Source: Ponticaulis sp.
GTDB lineage: Bacteria; Pseudomonadota; Alphaproteobacteria; Caulobacterales; Hyphomonadaceae
Assembly: GCA_002692725.1 (NCBI GenBank)
Contig: NZLU01000046.1
Location: forward strand, 62,001-126,000
Direction of reading: 5' to 3'
DNA length: 64,000 bases
Shown: positions 1 to 8,785 of the stretch, piece after piece
Layout: each line of letters opens with the position of its first letter
How positions within the stretch are numbered: the first letter of the stretch is position 1
Made by a program: the position numbers and the translations under genes
Notes under the pieces: model-generated
The model's input: only the letters and a program-made list of their open reading frames with translations
Databases searched by the model: none
Told to the model about the DNA's origin: nothing

Positions 1-500
1 TTGGTCACATGGTCGTCACAACAGGCAATAAGTCGGAGATGGCGGTTGGTTATGCGACACTGTATGGCGATATGTGTGGCGGGTATAATCCGCTAAAGGA
101 TTTCTATAAAACAGAAGTCTTTCAATTGTGTGAGTGGCGTAATTTAAGTGATGCATTAAAGTTGAAGGGGCCCGCCGGCGAGGTCATTCCTAAGCGCATC
201 ATCACAAAACCTCCGAGTGCTGAATTGCGGGAAGATCAGACAGATCAGGACAGCCTTCCGGCCTATGAGGACCTGGATGATATTCTCCGCTGCCTCGTCG
301 ATTATGAGTTTTCAGTTCGTCACATCGTGGAACGAGGTCATGAGCTGGCGACGGTGAAGCGAATTGAGCATTTGCTCTACATTGCTGAATATAAACGTCG
401 TCAGTCCGCGCCGGGGCCGAAAATCGGACCGCGAAACTTTGGACGAGACCGCCGCTATCCGATAACCAGCGGCTGGCGCGACACGTTCTGGCAGGATTAA
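1..500 (+). CDS. nadE: Glutamine-dependent NAD+ synthetase, C-terminal part (left-truncated)
   Basis: This is the last ~165 residues of a NAD+ synthetase, which amidates deamido-NAD using ATP in the final step of NAD synthesis. The frame is open to the left edge, so the N-terminus (glutaminase and most of the synthetase domain) lies outside the window. The visible part begins in the conserved TTGNKSEMAVGYATLYGD stretch, followed by the GGYNPLKD loop and the PPSAELREDQTDQDSLP segment, which are hallmarks of the synthetase C-terminal region. The stop is TAA at 498-500. The gene is followed by about 100 bases without a gene before gltX. The assignment is firm; only the glutamine-dependent form is inferred. 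Confidence 0.9.
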   Translation, partial: GHMVVTTGNKSEMAVGYATLYGDMCGGYNPLKDFYKTEVFQLCEWRNLSDALKLKGPAGEVIPKRIITKPPSAELREDQTDQDSLPAYEDLDDILRCLVDYEFSVRHIVERGHELATVKRIEHLLYIAEYKRRQSAPGPKIGPRNFGRDRRYPITSGWRDTFWQD

Positions 501-602
501 GTCTGCTTATGTGTGCCGGAAATCAGCCTCCGCATTGCGTATTGCCACGAATTTGATATTTCCCGCCGACATATTCCTCCAATCCAACAGAATTGAACTC
601 TG

Positions 603-1961
603 ATGACATCACCCATCGTCCGCTTCGCGCCATCTCCGACAGGCCGCATTCACGTAGGCAATGTCAGAACAGCCCTGATCAACTGGCTGTTTGCCAAAAA
701 GCATGGTGGTAAATTTCTGTTGAGAATCGATGACACCGATCGCGAACGGTCCACTCAGGACTATGAAGACGGGATCAAGACCGACCTTAACTGGCTCGGC
801 CTCGAATGGGACGACACGTTTAATCAGTCGGATCGCTTCGAAAAATATGATGCGGCTGTCGAGAAGCTGAAAGCCGATGGCCTGCTTTATGCGTGTTATG
901 AGACGCCGGATGAGTTGGAGCGGAAGCGCAAAATTGCGCTGAGCCGGGGACGTCCGCCTGTTTATGATCGGGCAGGTCTTGCGCTGACCGATGATGAAAA
1001 GGCCAGTCTGGAGGCCGAAGGGCGCACGCCGCATTGGCGGTTCAAGCTCTCGGGTGAGCGGGTGGAGTGGACGGATTTGGTCCGTGGGCCGCAAAGCATC
1101 GATTCCGCATCGGTGTCTGATCCGATCCTGGTACGTGGCGATGGCAGCTATCTCTATACGCTTCCCAGTGTTGTCGATGACATTGAATACAACATCACTC
1201 ATGTCGTGCGGGGTGAGGACCATGTGACAAATTCCGGCGCTCAGATTGAAATCTTCAAAGCGCTGGGTGGAAGCGCGCCTGACATGGCGCATACACCTCT
1301 TTTGATCGGTGCAGACGGGCAGGGGCTGTCGAAACGTCTCGGTTCGCTTTCAATTCATGAATTGTCGAAAGACGGTGTCGAGCCGATGGCGATTGCCAGC
1401 CTTCTCGCGAAAATCGGCACCAGCGACAATGTCGAGATCCGGTCTCAGCTGAGCGAGTTGAGTGAGGAATTTTCGTTCGATAAAATCGGCCGAGCGCCGG
1501 CGCGTTTCGACGAAACCGAGCTGATGAAGCTGAATGCGAATTTACTGCTCGATATGCCAGAAGATGAAGCGGTTTCGCGGTTGAAGGCCAATCCCAAATT
1601 GTCTGATCTGAGTGATCCGACCTTTTTCTGGGATACGATCAAAGGGAATATCTCAGTCTTTTCGGATGTCGACCGGTGGGCCGGTATTCTGTTCGGCGAA
1701 ATCGAAACACCAGACCTTGCTGAAGACAAGGACTATCTTGAGCAGGCTCTGGCGAGCCTTCCGGCCGGAGACTATTCTGAGGAAACCTGGTCAACCTGGA
1801 CAAGCGAGTTGAAAGTCTCGACGGGCCGGAAAGGGCGCGGACTTTTCATGCCATTGCGTAAAGCGCTCACGGGCGAAGAGCGCGGTCCTGAAATGAACCG
1901 GGTTCTGGTTCTTTTGGGAGAAGCGCGCGCGCGGGCACGTCTTCAGGCAGCTGTCGCCTGA
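603..1961 (+). CDS. gltX: Glutamate--tRNA ligase
   Basis: A 452-residue class I aminoacyl-tRNA synthetase that charges tRNA-Glu in the cytoplasm. The HIGH-like motif lies in PSPTGRIHVGN near residue 10, and the KMSKS-like motif is LSKRLGSLS near residue 240. The C-terminal anticodon-binding region includes the usual GRKGRGLFMPLR segment. Length is slightly below the common ~470. Alphaproteobacteria often carry two GltX paralogues, one of which may charge tRNA-Gln for amidation; which one this is cannot be told here. A cognate tRNA-Glu(TTC) gene lies at 17497. The stop codon abuts the stop of the convergent LOG-family gene, with no spacer. Confidence 0.95.
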   Translation: MTSPIVRFAPSPTGRIHVGNVRTALINWLFAKKHGGKFLLRIDDTDRERSTQDYEDGIKTDLNWLGLEWDDTFNQSDRFEKYDAAVEKLKADGLLYACYETPDELERKRKIALSRGRPPVYDRAGLALTDDEKASLEAEGRTPHWRFKLSGERVEWTDLVRGPQSIDSASVSDPILVRGDGSYLYTLPSVVDDIEYNITHVVRGEDHVTNSGAQIEIFKALGGSAPDMAHTPLLIGADGQGLSKRLGSLSIHELSKDGVEPMAIASLLAKIGTSDNVEIRSQLSELSEEFSFDKIGRAPARFDETELMKLNANLLLDMPEDEAVSRLKANPKLSDLSDPTFFWDTIKGNISVFSDVDRWAGILFGEIETPDLAEDKDYLEQALASLPAGDYSEETWSTWTSELKVSTGRKGRGLFMPLRKALTGEERGPEMNRVLVLLGEARARARLQAAVA

Positions 1962-2510
1962 TCAGACCTGCTTGAAGCGGATTTCCAAAGCCTCAATCGC
2001 GTCCATCGGGGATTTCGTATGGGCGAAAAGCTCGAGGAATTCCGTTGGTGTGAACTTCCCAGTCACAATGTGACCCATAAGTTCGAAGAATGGATCCCAG
2101 AACTGGCCTTCGTCCAGAAAGGCCATTGGCTTGCAGTGTAGACCCAGCCGGGCCCAGGACAGCATTTCGACTGCTTCTTCTAGTGTTCCGATGCCGCCCG
2201 GGAGCACGATAAAGCCATCGCTTTCGTCAAACATCATTTGTTTGCGCTCGTGCATGGTTTCCACAATGCGGTGTTCAACGGAATCGAAGATGCGTTCCTT
2301 TGTCAGCAGAAAGCGCGGCATGATGCCGAGCACCTTGCCGCCAGCTTCGTGGGCGGCAGTTGCCGCTGCGCCCATCAGGCCGACGCTGCCACCCCCATAA
2401 ACCAATCGATAATTCTGCTCGGCGAGGGTTGCGCCAAGTTTCTTTGCCAGTTCGAGATATTTCGGCTCCACATCATTGGATGATCCGCAATACAGACAGA
2501 TGGATTTCAT
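1962..2510 (-). CDS. LOG-family protein (TIGR00730), probable nucleotide 5'-monophosphate phosphoribohydrolase
   Basis: A 182-residue Rossmann-like protein of the LOG (Lonely Guy) family, which cleaves the N-glycosidic bond of nucleoside or cytokinin-riboside monophosphates. The start MKSICLYCGSSN and the strand-loop YGGGSVGLMG near residue 39 are typical. The family signature PGGIGTLEE lies near residue 104, with the upstream ERKQMMFDESDGFIVL stretch. The family is often labelled lysine decarboxylase, which is incorrect. It is convergent with gltX and divergent from the ABC exporter, so about 100 bases at 2511-2607 should hold both promoters. The physiological substrate is unknown. Confidence 0.85.
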   Translation of the reverse strand: MKSICLYCGSSNDVEPKYLELAKKLGATLAEQNYRLVYGGGSVGLMGAAATAAHEAGGKVLGIMPRFLLTKERIFDSVEHRIVETMHERKQMMFDESDGFIVLPGGIGTLEEAVEMLSWARLGLHCKPMAFLDEGQFWDPFFELMGHIVTGKFTPTEFLELFAHTKSPMDAIEALEIRFKQV

Positions 2511-2607
2511 GGTCAGGTGTCCAGTTGAGATGTCTTTCCCGTTTTAAATGGCATGAACAGATTTTTTCTTGCTGGCAAGTAAGACGCTGTGCGCCTATTT
2601 GAGTTTC

Positions 2608-4455
2608 ATGCGATCATTAGCGACTTCAGATCAGGACGCCATCGAGAGCGCAAGCGGCGGTGTTGGCAAAGCGTTGCTGCGCGTCATGCAGGTTTTGTCT
2701 CTTCCGGCACTCGCCAAATGGCGGTTTCGCATGGGCGTTGCGCTGGCACTAACATTTGGCGCGAAAGTGCTGAGCGTATCTGCTCCGCTCTATCTTGGTG
2801 ATGCCATTACCAAGGCCACCAATTATGAAATGGGGTCGTCTTTCGTCCCTTTGATCATGGCGTTGTTGCTGTTCGTTGCCATTCGGTATGCGTCGTCATC
2901 CTTGCCGCATATCCGGGACGTCTTGTTTGTGCCGGTCAGTCAGGATGCGCAGAGAACACTTTCTGTGCGCGCGTTTCGGAAAGCGCAGCATTTGTCGCTC
3001 GGGTTTCACCAGACGAGACGATCGGGCGCGCTTAATCGGGTGATTGAACGTGGTTCAGGCGCGATGGATGTCATCTTGCGGTTCCTTGTGTTCAACATTG
3101 CGCCCACTCTGATTGAACTGGTGATGGCGTCTGCCGTCATGGCCGTTGCCTATTCCCCCATGCTGGCCGTGATCGCGATTGTGACGATTGTTGTCTATGT
3201 CGCCTTCACATTGATTGTGACTGAGTGGCGAGCACATCAAAGACGAACACTGAATACGGCGGACACCGAATTGCGCGCCCGGGCCATGGATAGTCTCACC
3301 AATTTCGAGACGGTGAAGGCCTTCGCGGCAGAAGAGCGCGAAACCGACCGGTTTGATTCCGCGTTTCAGTCCTATAATCGGAAATATGTCACCACCATGC
3401 AGTCGCTGGCCATTCTGAATAATGGCCAGGAACTGATCATGAATCTCGGTCTGTTCGCCATGTTGGGTTGGACGGGATGGATGGTTGCGGAGGGCAATCT
3501 TGAGGTCGGCGCGCTCGCGGCAGTGTTTGCGATGTTACTCAACCTTTATCGGCCGCTGAATATTCTGGGATGGGGCTGGCGGGAGATCAGACAGGGCGTC
3601 ATCGACCTCGAAAAAGTGTTCGGATTGATGTCGATGGTTCCGGAGGTGGATGATTCCCCTAATGCGAAACCGTTAACCGGCGTGAGAGGCAAAGTGTCCT
3701 TTAAAGATGTCAGTTTCAGCCATGAGGGGCGTTTTTCAGGTTTGAAGAATGTCAGTTTCGATGTCGAACCGGGCAAGCATCTTGCGATTGTCGGTCCGTC
3801 AGGATCCGGGAAGTCGACCCTGCTGAGATTGTTGTTTCGGTTTTTCGATGTAGAAGGCGGAAAAATCTGTATCGACGGACAGGATGTTCGCTCAATTACG
3901 CAGAACAGTCTCAGACAATCATTGGGTGTCGTGCCGCAGGAAGTTGTGCTGTTCAACGACACGATCCGCCAGAACATTCTCTACGGATACCCGGAAGCGA
4001 CCCAGGCCGAGTTGGACACAGCTGCTGCGCAAGCCCAATTGCTCGACTTTATTGAGCGCCTGCCGGAAAAATGGGATACGCGCGTCGGTGAGCGCGGATT
4101 GAAATTGTCTGGCGGTGAGAAACAACGTGTCGGACTGGCGCGAGTTATCCTCAAGAATCCAAGTGTGCTGATTCTCGATGAGGCGACTTCAGCACTGGAT
4201 AGCCAGACTGAGACGCTGGTTCAGTCTGCTATATCAGAAGCCTCCAAAGGGCGTACCACGCTGACGGTTGCACACAGATTGTCCACCATCCGGAATGCGG
4301 ATCAAATTCTCGTTCTTGCGGACGGTGAAGTGAAGGAATCAGGCACACACAATGAGCTTCTATCGCAAAACGGCCTTTATGCTGATATGTGGAAGAAGCA
4401 GGGCACGGACCGCGTGCCAGATCAAATTACTGCTGACGTGGAGGAAATGAGATAG
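2608..4455 (+). CDS. ABC exporter, fused permease/ATPase (Atm1/ABCB7-like)
   Basis: A half-transporter of ~615 residues with an N-terminal six-helix membrane domain (roughly residues 30-330) and a C-terminal nucleotide-binding domain. Visible motifs are Walker A GPSGSGKST, signature LSGGEKQR, Walker B VLILDEATSALD and the H-loop VAHRLSTIR. The membrane part resembles Atm1/HMT1 exporters, which handle glutathione-linked sulfur or metal compounds in mitochondria and alphaproteobacteria. The substrate here is inferred only. I start at ATG 2608 (MRSLATSD); an upstream in-frame start at 2569 would add 13 atypical residues. Two bases separate it from the PSD-like gene, so the two are probably co-transcribed. 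Confidence 0.88.
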   Translation: MRSLATSDQDAIESASGGVGKALLRVMQVLSLPALAKWRFRMGVALALTFGAKVLSVSAPLYLGDAITKATNYEMGSSFVPLIMALLLFVAIRYASSSLPHIRDVLFVPVSQDAQRTLSVRAFRKAQHLSLGFHQTRRSGALNRVIERGSGAMDVILRFLVFNIAPTLIELVMASAVMAVAYSPMLAVIAIVTIVVYVAFTLIVTEWRAHQRRTLNTADTELRARAMDSLTNFETVKAFAAEERETDRFDSAFQSYNRKYVTTMQSLAILNNGQELIMNLGLFAMLGWTGWMVAEGNLEVGALAAVFAMLLNLYRPLNILGWGWREIRQGVIDLEKVFGLMSMVPEVDDSPNAKPLTGVRGKVSFKDVSFSHEGRFSGLKNVSFDVEPGKHLAIVGPSGSGKSTLLRLLFRFFDVEGGKICIDGQDVRSITQNSLRQSLGVVPQEVVLFNDTIRQNILYGYPEATQAELDTAAAQAQLLDFIERLPEKWDTRVGERGLKLSGGEKQRVGLARVILKNPSVLILDEATSALDSQTETLVQSAISEASKGRTTLTVAHRLSTIRNADQILVLADGEVKESGTHNELLSQNGLYADMWKKQGTDRVPDQITADVEEMR

Positions 4456-4457
4456 TC

Positions 4458-5381
4458 ATGGCCAAGAAATCACTTTCCAGCAAAATGCCCTGGTATCGGG
4501 CTGAGTTTGACCTCGAAGGATTAGGCTTTGGCGGGCTTGCGCTCGTACTCGCGATCATCCTTGGCGGGCTTCACTGGATTCTGGCGTTTGTCTTTTTTCT
4601 GGTCTTTGCCGTTATTATGCTTGCTGCACGGGATACGGAGAGAACATCGCCGACAGCAGACGATCTTGTTCTCTCTCCCTGTGATGGCGTGATTGAGAGC
4701 GTGGGTCCTGTGAGCCCCCCGCGTGAATTACGATGGGATACCCAGGAAGTGGTCCGCGTGAGGATTTCATCCTCGCCTTTCTCGGTGAATGGCATTCGGT
4801 CTTCGATTACAGGAAATGTCGACAGCTTCCTCGTTGAGCCGGGTGCGCCGTCAGCATTGTCGACCGATCCTGACAATTCCGATCTGCGCGAAGCCTTCGT
4901 CCTGATTGGTGGTGAGAAGCATGCGGTCGGCCTGCGAGTTGCAACAGGCGGCCTTGGCCCGCGGCTGGATATTGATCTGGAAGCCGGTGATGGCGTGCGG
5001 GCTGGTCGTAAGATTGGCGTCCGGCGTCTGGGCGGTTGGTGCGATGTGTTCCTTCCCGCTGCAGCCGCAACAACGCTGGAGCCCGGCATGAGTGTTGTCG
5101 GTGGCGAGACCGTGCTGAGTGATCTAACGGATCTGGCCCCGAGTTACGACCGATCGACCATGGTGGTTGAGGAGATCGTGCCGGAACCAGAACCTGCACC
5201 TGAGCCTGTAGCGGCTGCACCTGTCGCGCCCGTCGCGACGCCCGATCCGGTCGAAACTACGCCTGAGACGATCCCTGAAGAGGTTCAGGAGGAGGTTTCA
5301 GAGCAGCCAGTGGCCGAAGACAAGCCTGCAGAAGCCGAGCCGGACACGCCGACCAAGCCTGCGTCCAAACCGAAGAGCTGA
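4458..5381 (+). CDS. Phosphatidylserine decarboxylase-like protein lacking the pyruvoyl serine
   Basis: A 307-residue membrane protein. Residues 22-55 are strongly hydrophobic (one or two membrane segments). Residues ~60-225 align by eye with short-form phosphatidylserine decarboxylases: DDLVLSPCDGVIESVG matches the SPADG region, and the end DVFLP...GETVLSDL matches the family C-terminus. The self-cleavage site, normally FGS or LGS whose serine becomes the pyruvoyl group, reads RLGGW at 190-194. The HVNR motif reads SVNG at 109-112. Residues ~238-307 form a Pro/Glu/Ala-rich tail not found in the enzyme. It should therefore be unable to mature or decarboxylate. An active copy would have to lie elsewhere. 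No pssA follows, unlike many alphaproteobacterial psd loci. Confidence 0.75.
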   Translation: MAKKSLSSKMPWYRAEFDLEGLGFGGLALVLAIILGGLHWILAFVFFLVFAVIMLAARDTERTSPTADDLVLSPCDGVIESVGPVSPPRELRWDTQEVVRVRISSSPFSVNGIRSSITGNVDSFLVEPGAPSALSTDPDNSDLREAFVLIGGEKHAVGLRVATGGLGPRLDIDLEAGDGVRAGRKIGVRRLGGWCDVFLPAAAATTLEPGMSVVGGETVLSDLTDLAPSYDRSTMVVEEIVPEPEPAPEPVAAAPVAPVATPDPVETTPETIPEEVQEEVSEQPVAEDKPAEAEPDTPTKPASKPKS

Positions 5382-5385
5382 ACTG

Positions 5386-5583
5386 TCAGTCCTTTGAAGC
5401 CCCGGCATTCACCCATGTGAAGAGGGGCTTCAGGGGGAAGGCCCAGATGATTCCCGCAATCGCGTAATAAACGAGCTGGAGCCAGCGCGGGGCGCTGACA
5501 AGCATGCTTCCGATTGTCGCGGCAATGACGATATACACCGCCAAAAATGTCAGTATGACCAATCCGGCCACGAGCTTTCTCAT
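5386..5583 (-). CDS. DUF2842 small membrane protein
   Basis: A ~65-residue protein with two hydrophobic helices and a short tail FTWVNAGASKD. It matches the alphaproteobacterial DUF2842 family, recognised from the FPLKPLFTWV-type C-terminus. ATG 5583 (MRKLVAG) is preferred because AGAGG lies about five bases upstream; a GTG at 5604 would add seven residues. The function is unknown. It lies convergent to the PSD-like gene (stops four bases apart) and divergent from ctaA, a neighbourhood common for this family in alphaproteobacteria. Confidence 0.75.
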   Translation of the reverse strand: MRKLVAGLVILTFLAVYIVIAATIGSMLVSAPRWLQLVYYAIAGIIWAFPLKPLFTWVNAGASKD

Positions 5584-5660
5584 TTGAACCTCTGGTGAAA
5601 TCACGCTGCTGAGCTATCTGGCTCATATCAGTAAGGTAATTCCGGCGGATAATTAGTCCA

Positions 5661-6746
5661 ATGACTGATACGACTCAACAGAAAGACGACTCGCTCTCCC
5701 CTCAGGCGCGGCGATGGATTCGAAGCTGGCTCTCTTTGCTGGGCTTCATGGTGTACGCCATGATCCTTGTAGGTGGAGCGACGCGACTGACGGATTCGGG
5801 TTTGTCGATCACCGAGTGGAAGCCAATCTCGGGCGCCCTGCCGCCCTTTGGTCAGGACGATTGGATGGAGTTGTTCCGTCTGTATCAACAGACAGAGGAA
5901 TACCGGGTTCAGAATGCGGGTATGACGCTTGCTGAGTTTGAATTCATTTACTGGTGGGAATGGGGACACAGATTTCTGGGGCGCGTAATCGGCCTGGTTG
6001 CGATCGTTGGCTTTGTCATATTTGCAATGAAGAAATGGCTTAATCGGCAACGGGTCATACGGTTTGGTGTTCTGATCTTTCTGGGTGGTCTGCAGGGCGC
6101 GATTGGCTGGTGGATGGTTGCCAGTGGGATTGGTGAGACCGATCTTATCGACGTGGCCGCTTACAGGCTGATGACGCATTTCTGTCTGGCTGTGCTGATT
6201 ATCGGGTTGATTGTATGGTTCTGGCTGGACCTGGTGGATGAGAAGACAGACTTTCAGCGCAAGGCACTATCGCCGGTTCTGACTGTTTTCACTGTTATGG
6301 TTTTTATCCAGCTTGCCACCGGTGCGCTCGTCGCTGGCCTTGATGCCGGCCGGACCTATACCGACTGGCCCATGATGGACGGAGAGTTTGTGCCGGTTGG
6401 GTATTGGGAATCCGCGTTAGGTTTCCGCAACCTCTTTGAGAATGTCGCGACAACACAGTTCAACCACCGTCTTCTGGCTTATATCATCGCGCTCTACGCG
6501 GTGTTTGTCGGATATTATTATCGACAGGATTGGTTTCGGCCTGGTCTGAGGGTGTTGTTGGGGAGCGTGTTGCTTCAAATGTTCTGGGGCGTTTTCACTC
6601 TGGTGAGTGCAGCTCCACTGGAGCTGGCACTCATACATCAAGGGATCGGCGTCATCATTCTAATTGCAGCAATCCGATCCCTGCATCGGGATTGTTATTC
6701 AGCCGCCGGAGATAACTTGTTGAACAGGTCCAGGCGGTCGACATAA
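5661..6746 (+). CDS. ctaA: Heme A synthase (COX15/CtaA)
   Basis: A 361-residue inner-membrane enzyme that oxidises heme O to heme A for cytochrome c oxidase. About eight membrane helices are evident. Conserved features include GGATRLTDSGLSITEWKPISG near residue 40, the EFEFIYWWEWGHRFLGR segment near residue 95 (a heme-ligand histidine), the MTHF histidine near 175, QFNHRLLAY near 270 and the late histidine in ALIHQGIG. It is the long alphaproteobacterial/mitochondrial (COX15) type. Its 3' end overlaps the convergent lipoprotein gene by 52 bases. Other cytochrome oxidase assembly genes are not present here. Confidence 0.95.
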   Translation: MTDTTQQKDDSLSPQARRWIRSWLSLLGFMVYAMILVGGATRLTDSGLSITEWKPISGALPPFGQDDWMELFRLYQQTEEYRVQNAGMTLAEFEFIYWWEWGHRFLGRVIGLVAIVGFVIFAMKKWLNRQRVIRFGVLIFLGGLQGAIGWWMVASGIGETDLIDVAAYRLMTHFCLAVLIIGLIVWFWLDLVDEKTDFQRKALSPVLTVFTVMVFIQLATGALVAGLDAGRTYTDWPMMDGEFVPVGYWESALGFRNLFENVATTQFNHRLLAYIIALYAVFVGYYYRQDWFRPGLRVLLGSVLLQMFWGVFTLVSAAPLELALIHQGIGVIILIAAIRSLHRDCYSAAGDNLLNRSRRST

Positions 6747-7702
6747 ACCAATTGGGTTTCTCCACTCGGTTTCAGACTTTCGATCGCGAGAAACCCGTTG
6801 GTGAAGCTTGCTTCGCCGCTTCGGTCACTCAGGACGAGTTTCTCGACCTTGTCCGGGGCTTCTGACGACAAGCTGCCTTCAAGTTGGATTTCGCTTGTCG
6901 CGCCGTCTCCATTTGCAACGAACACTTTTCCGCCTGATGTCGCAGTTGCCACCTGATATCCATCACTTGTCTGGAGGCCGGTAACCTGAACTGGAACGTC
7001 CGTCAGTTTGATTGGCGTGGCGGAGTTCTCGGCATCCCGTATTTCGAGTCCAAACCCGCCACCAGTGATCACGCTGTCCCCAACCAGATCACAACTGGTC
7101 AGATATTTGTCGAAGGTCAGTCTGTCAGTCTCTTCATAGATAAGGTTCTCACCTTCAGACCGCACACGTCCGCGAACAAGAGTGGAGTTGTCCACGTCCG
7201 TCCAATAGGCGAGGTTCAGAATTGCCGCGTCGTAATTCGCGGTGGTGGAACATACTCCTTCAATAAAGCCTTGCACCTCATCTGTCAGTTCGACTTCAAA
7301 CGGTGCGGGCAGTCCGGCACCATACAAGAAGACCACGAGTTTGTCGGAATTTCTCGATGTTCCTGGATAAAGAATGAGATCAGCGCCCTGAATATTGGCC
7401 TGTGTACCTGACCCGATGCTGGACGTCCGATAAGGGCCCGGTTCAGAAATCGCTGTGCCATCGAAGTCGACCAATTGCAGGCCGCCTGATTCATAGCCCA
7501 ATAAAAATCTGACCGGTCCATCCTCAGCAATCGAAAGTACTGAGAGTTTCTCTGACAGCATTCCGGTCTGCCAGATAATTGGCGCATTGATCGAAGAAGG
7601 GGCAGGGCTCACCGGTGCTTTCTCTTCAGTTCCGCCGCAGGAAGCTAAAAATAAAATTGCACCGAATGCCGCTGCTTGATTGACAATCTGATTCTTACGC
7701 AT
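6695..7702 (-). CDS. Predicted lipoprotein of unknown function
   Basis: A ~335-residue protein with a lipoprotein signal: MRKNQIVNQ, a hydrophobic stretch, then the lipobox LASC followed by GGTEEKAP. The rest is low in cysteine and rich in beta-type alternation, with repeated short segments such as SVLSIAEDGPVRFLLGYESGG and SDGYQVATATSGG, which suggests a beta-propeller or repeat fold. I do not recognise the family. ATG 7702 puts the signal peptide at the N-terminus; a start at 7723 would add seven residues. It overlaps ctaA tail to tail and is divergent from rplM, with about 57 bases between the starts. Expected location is the periplasmic face of a membrane. Confidence 0.7.
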   Translation of the reverse strand: MRKNQIVNQAAAFGAILFLASCGGTEEKAPVSPAPSSINAPIIWQTGMLSEKLSVLSIAEDGPVRFLLGYESGGLQLVDFDGTAISEPGPYRTSSIGSGTQANIQGADLILYPGTSRNSDKLVVFLYGAGLPAPFEVELTDEVQGFIEGVCSTTANYDAAILNLAYWTDVDNSTLVRGRVRSEGENLIYEETDRLTFDKYLTSCDLVGDSVITGGGFGLEIRDAENSATPIKLTDVPVQVTGLQTSDGYQVATATSGGKVFVANGDGATSEIQLEGSLSSEAPDKVEKLVLSDRSGEASFTNGFLAIESLKPSGETQLVYVDRLDLFNKLSPAAE

Positions 7703-7759
7703 TAGTGACGCGCGCTCTGCCATTTAACAACACCTACAAGAAAGGCTCCGAGTGGAGCA

Positions 7760-8227
7760 ATGAAAACTTTTTTGGCCAAACCAGCTGAAGTCGAAAACAA
7801 GTGGATCATCATTGACGCCACTGATGCCGTCGTCGGCCGACTCGCGTCTTACATCGCCAAGCGTCTGCGCGGCAAGCATCGGGCTGATTATACGCCTCAC
7901 GTTGATTGTGGTGATCATATCATCATTATCAATGCCGAGAAGGCTGTATTCACAGGCCGCAAGCGCCAGCAAAAGAATTATTACCGCCACACCGGTTATC
8001 CGGGCGGTATTAAAGAACTGTCTGCTGACGCCATCCTCCGGGGTCGTTTCCCTGAGCGGGTTCTGAAGCTTGCTGTGAAGCGTATGCTTCCGCGTGAAAG
8101 TTCGCTTGCGCGTCAGCAATTCTCTAAACTGCGTGTTTACGCCGGTTCAGAGCACCCGCATGAGGCGCAGCAACCCGAAGTGGTCGACTTCAAATCTATG
8201 AATCCCAAGAACGAGAAAGCGGCGTAA
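7760..8227 (+). CDS. rplM: 50S ribosomal protein L13
   Basis: A 155-residue ribosomal protein that binds 23S rRNA early in large-subunit assembly. The family core is clear: [44 protein letters not shown], the [12 protein letters not shown] signature and AVKRMLPR. The C-terminus is slightly extended, as is usual in alphaproteobacteria. It starts at ATG 7760 and is followed after three bases by rpsI in the standard rplM-rpsI operon, which ends in a terminator at 8742-8771. Confidence 0.97.
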   Translation: MKTFLAKPAEVENKWIIIDATDAVVGRLASYIAKRLRGKHRADYTPHVDCGDHIIIINAEKAVFTGRKRQQKNYYRHTGYPGGIKELSADAILRGRFPERVLKLAVKRMLPRESSLARQQFSKLRVYAGSEHPHEAQQPEVVDFKSMNPKNEKAA

Positions 8228-8230
8228 CGC

Positions 8231-8716
8231 ATGTCAGATACCGTCGAAACCCTCGATGACCTGAAAGACCTCGGCAATGAAGGCGGCGCTGAGCCGGCTG
8301 TTGTCGATGTTGATCCCAAGATTGACCAATATGGTCGCGCCTATGGCACGGGTCGTCGTAAGTCTGCTGTTGCCCGCGTCTGGATCAAACCAGGCAGCGG
8401 CAAAATCATCGTGAACGGCAAGGACTCTGCGGATTACTTCGCGCGTCCAGTGCTGCAGATGGTTATTGAGCAGCCTCTGAACGCTGCTGAACGCCGGACT
8501 GAGTTCGATGTGATCTGCACAGTCAAAGGGTCTGGCCTTTCAGGTCAGGCTGGTGCGGTTCGTCACGGTATTTCGCGTGCGCTTGTTGCGTACGAGCCAG
8601 GTCTGCGCCCGGTTCTCAAGCCTTACGGCTTCATGACACGTGACCCACGGGTCGTGGAACGTAAGAAATACGGCCGTGCGAAAGCGCGTCGTAGCTTCCA
8701 GTTCTCCAAGCGCTAA
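8231..8716 (+). CDS. rpsI: 30S ribosomal protein S9
   Basis: A 161-residue small-subunit protein whose C-terminal tail reaches the P-site tRNA. The core reads [19 protein letters not shown], later [17 protein letters not shown], and ends [17 protein letters not shown]. About 35 acidic N-terminal residues precede the core, an extension common in alphaproteobacterial S9. It is translationally close to rplM (three-base gap) and is terminated by the hairpin at 8742. Confidence 0.97.
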   Translation: MSDTVETLDDLKDLGNEGGAEPAVVDVDPKIDQYGRAYGTGRRKSAVARVWIKPGSGKIIVNGKDSADYFARPVLQMVIEQPLNAAERRTEFDVICTVKGSGLSGQAGAVRHGISRALVAYEPGLRPVLKPYGFMTRDPRVVERKKYGRAKARRSFQFSKR

Positions 8717-8741
8717 TTGCACATTGGATCACAATGAAATT

Positions 8742-8771
8742 GGGCGCTTCTCACGAGGCGCCCTTTTTGTT
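8742..8771 (+). terminator. Rho-independent terminator of rplM-rpsI
   Basis: A perfect six-base stem, GGGCGC (8742-8747) and GCGCCC (8758-8763), with a ten-base loop, is followed directly by five T residues (8764-8768). It lies 25 bases after the rpsI stop and 15 bases before argC, so argC probably has its own promoter or depends on read-through. Confidence 0.85.
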
Positions 8772-8785
8772 TATGGGGAAGACGA

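Noticed and set aside
609..1292. Long open frame antisense to gltX
   Set aside because: It lies wholly opposite a well-conserved synthetase and its translation shows no recognisable family; it is a coding-bias shadow.
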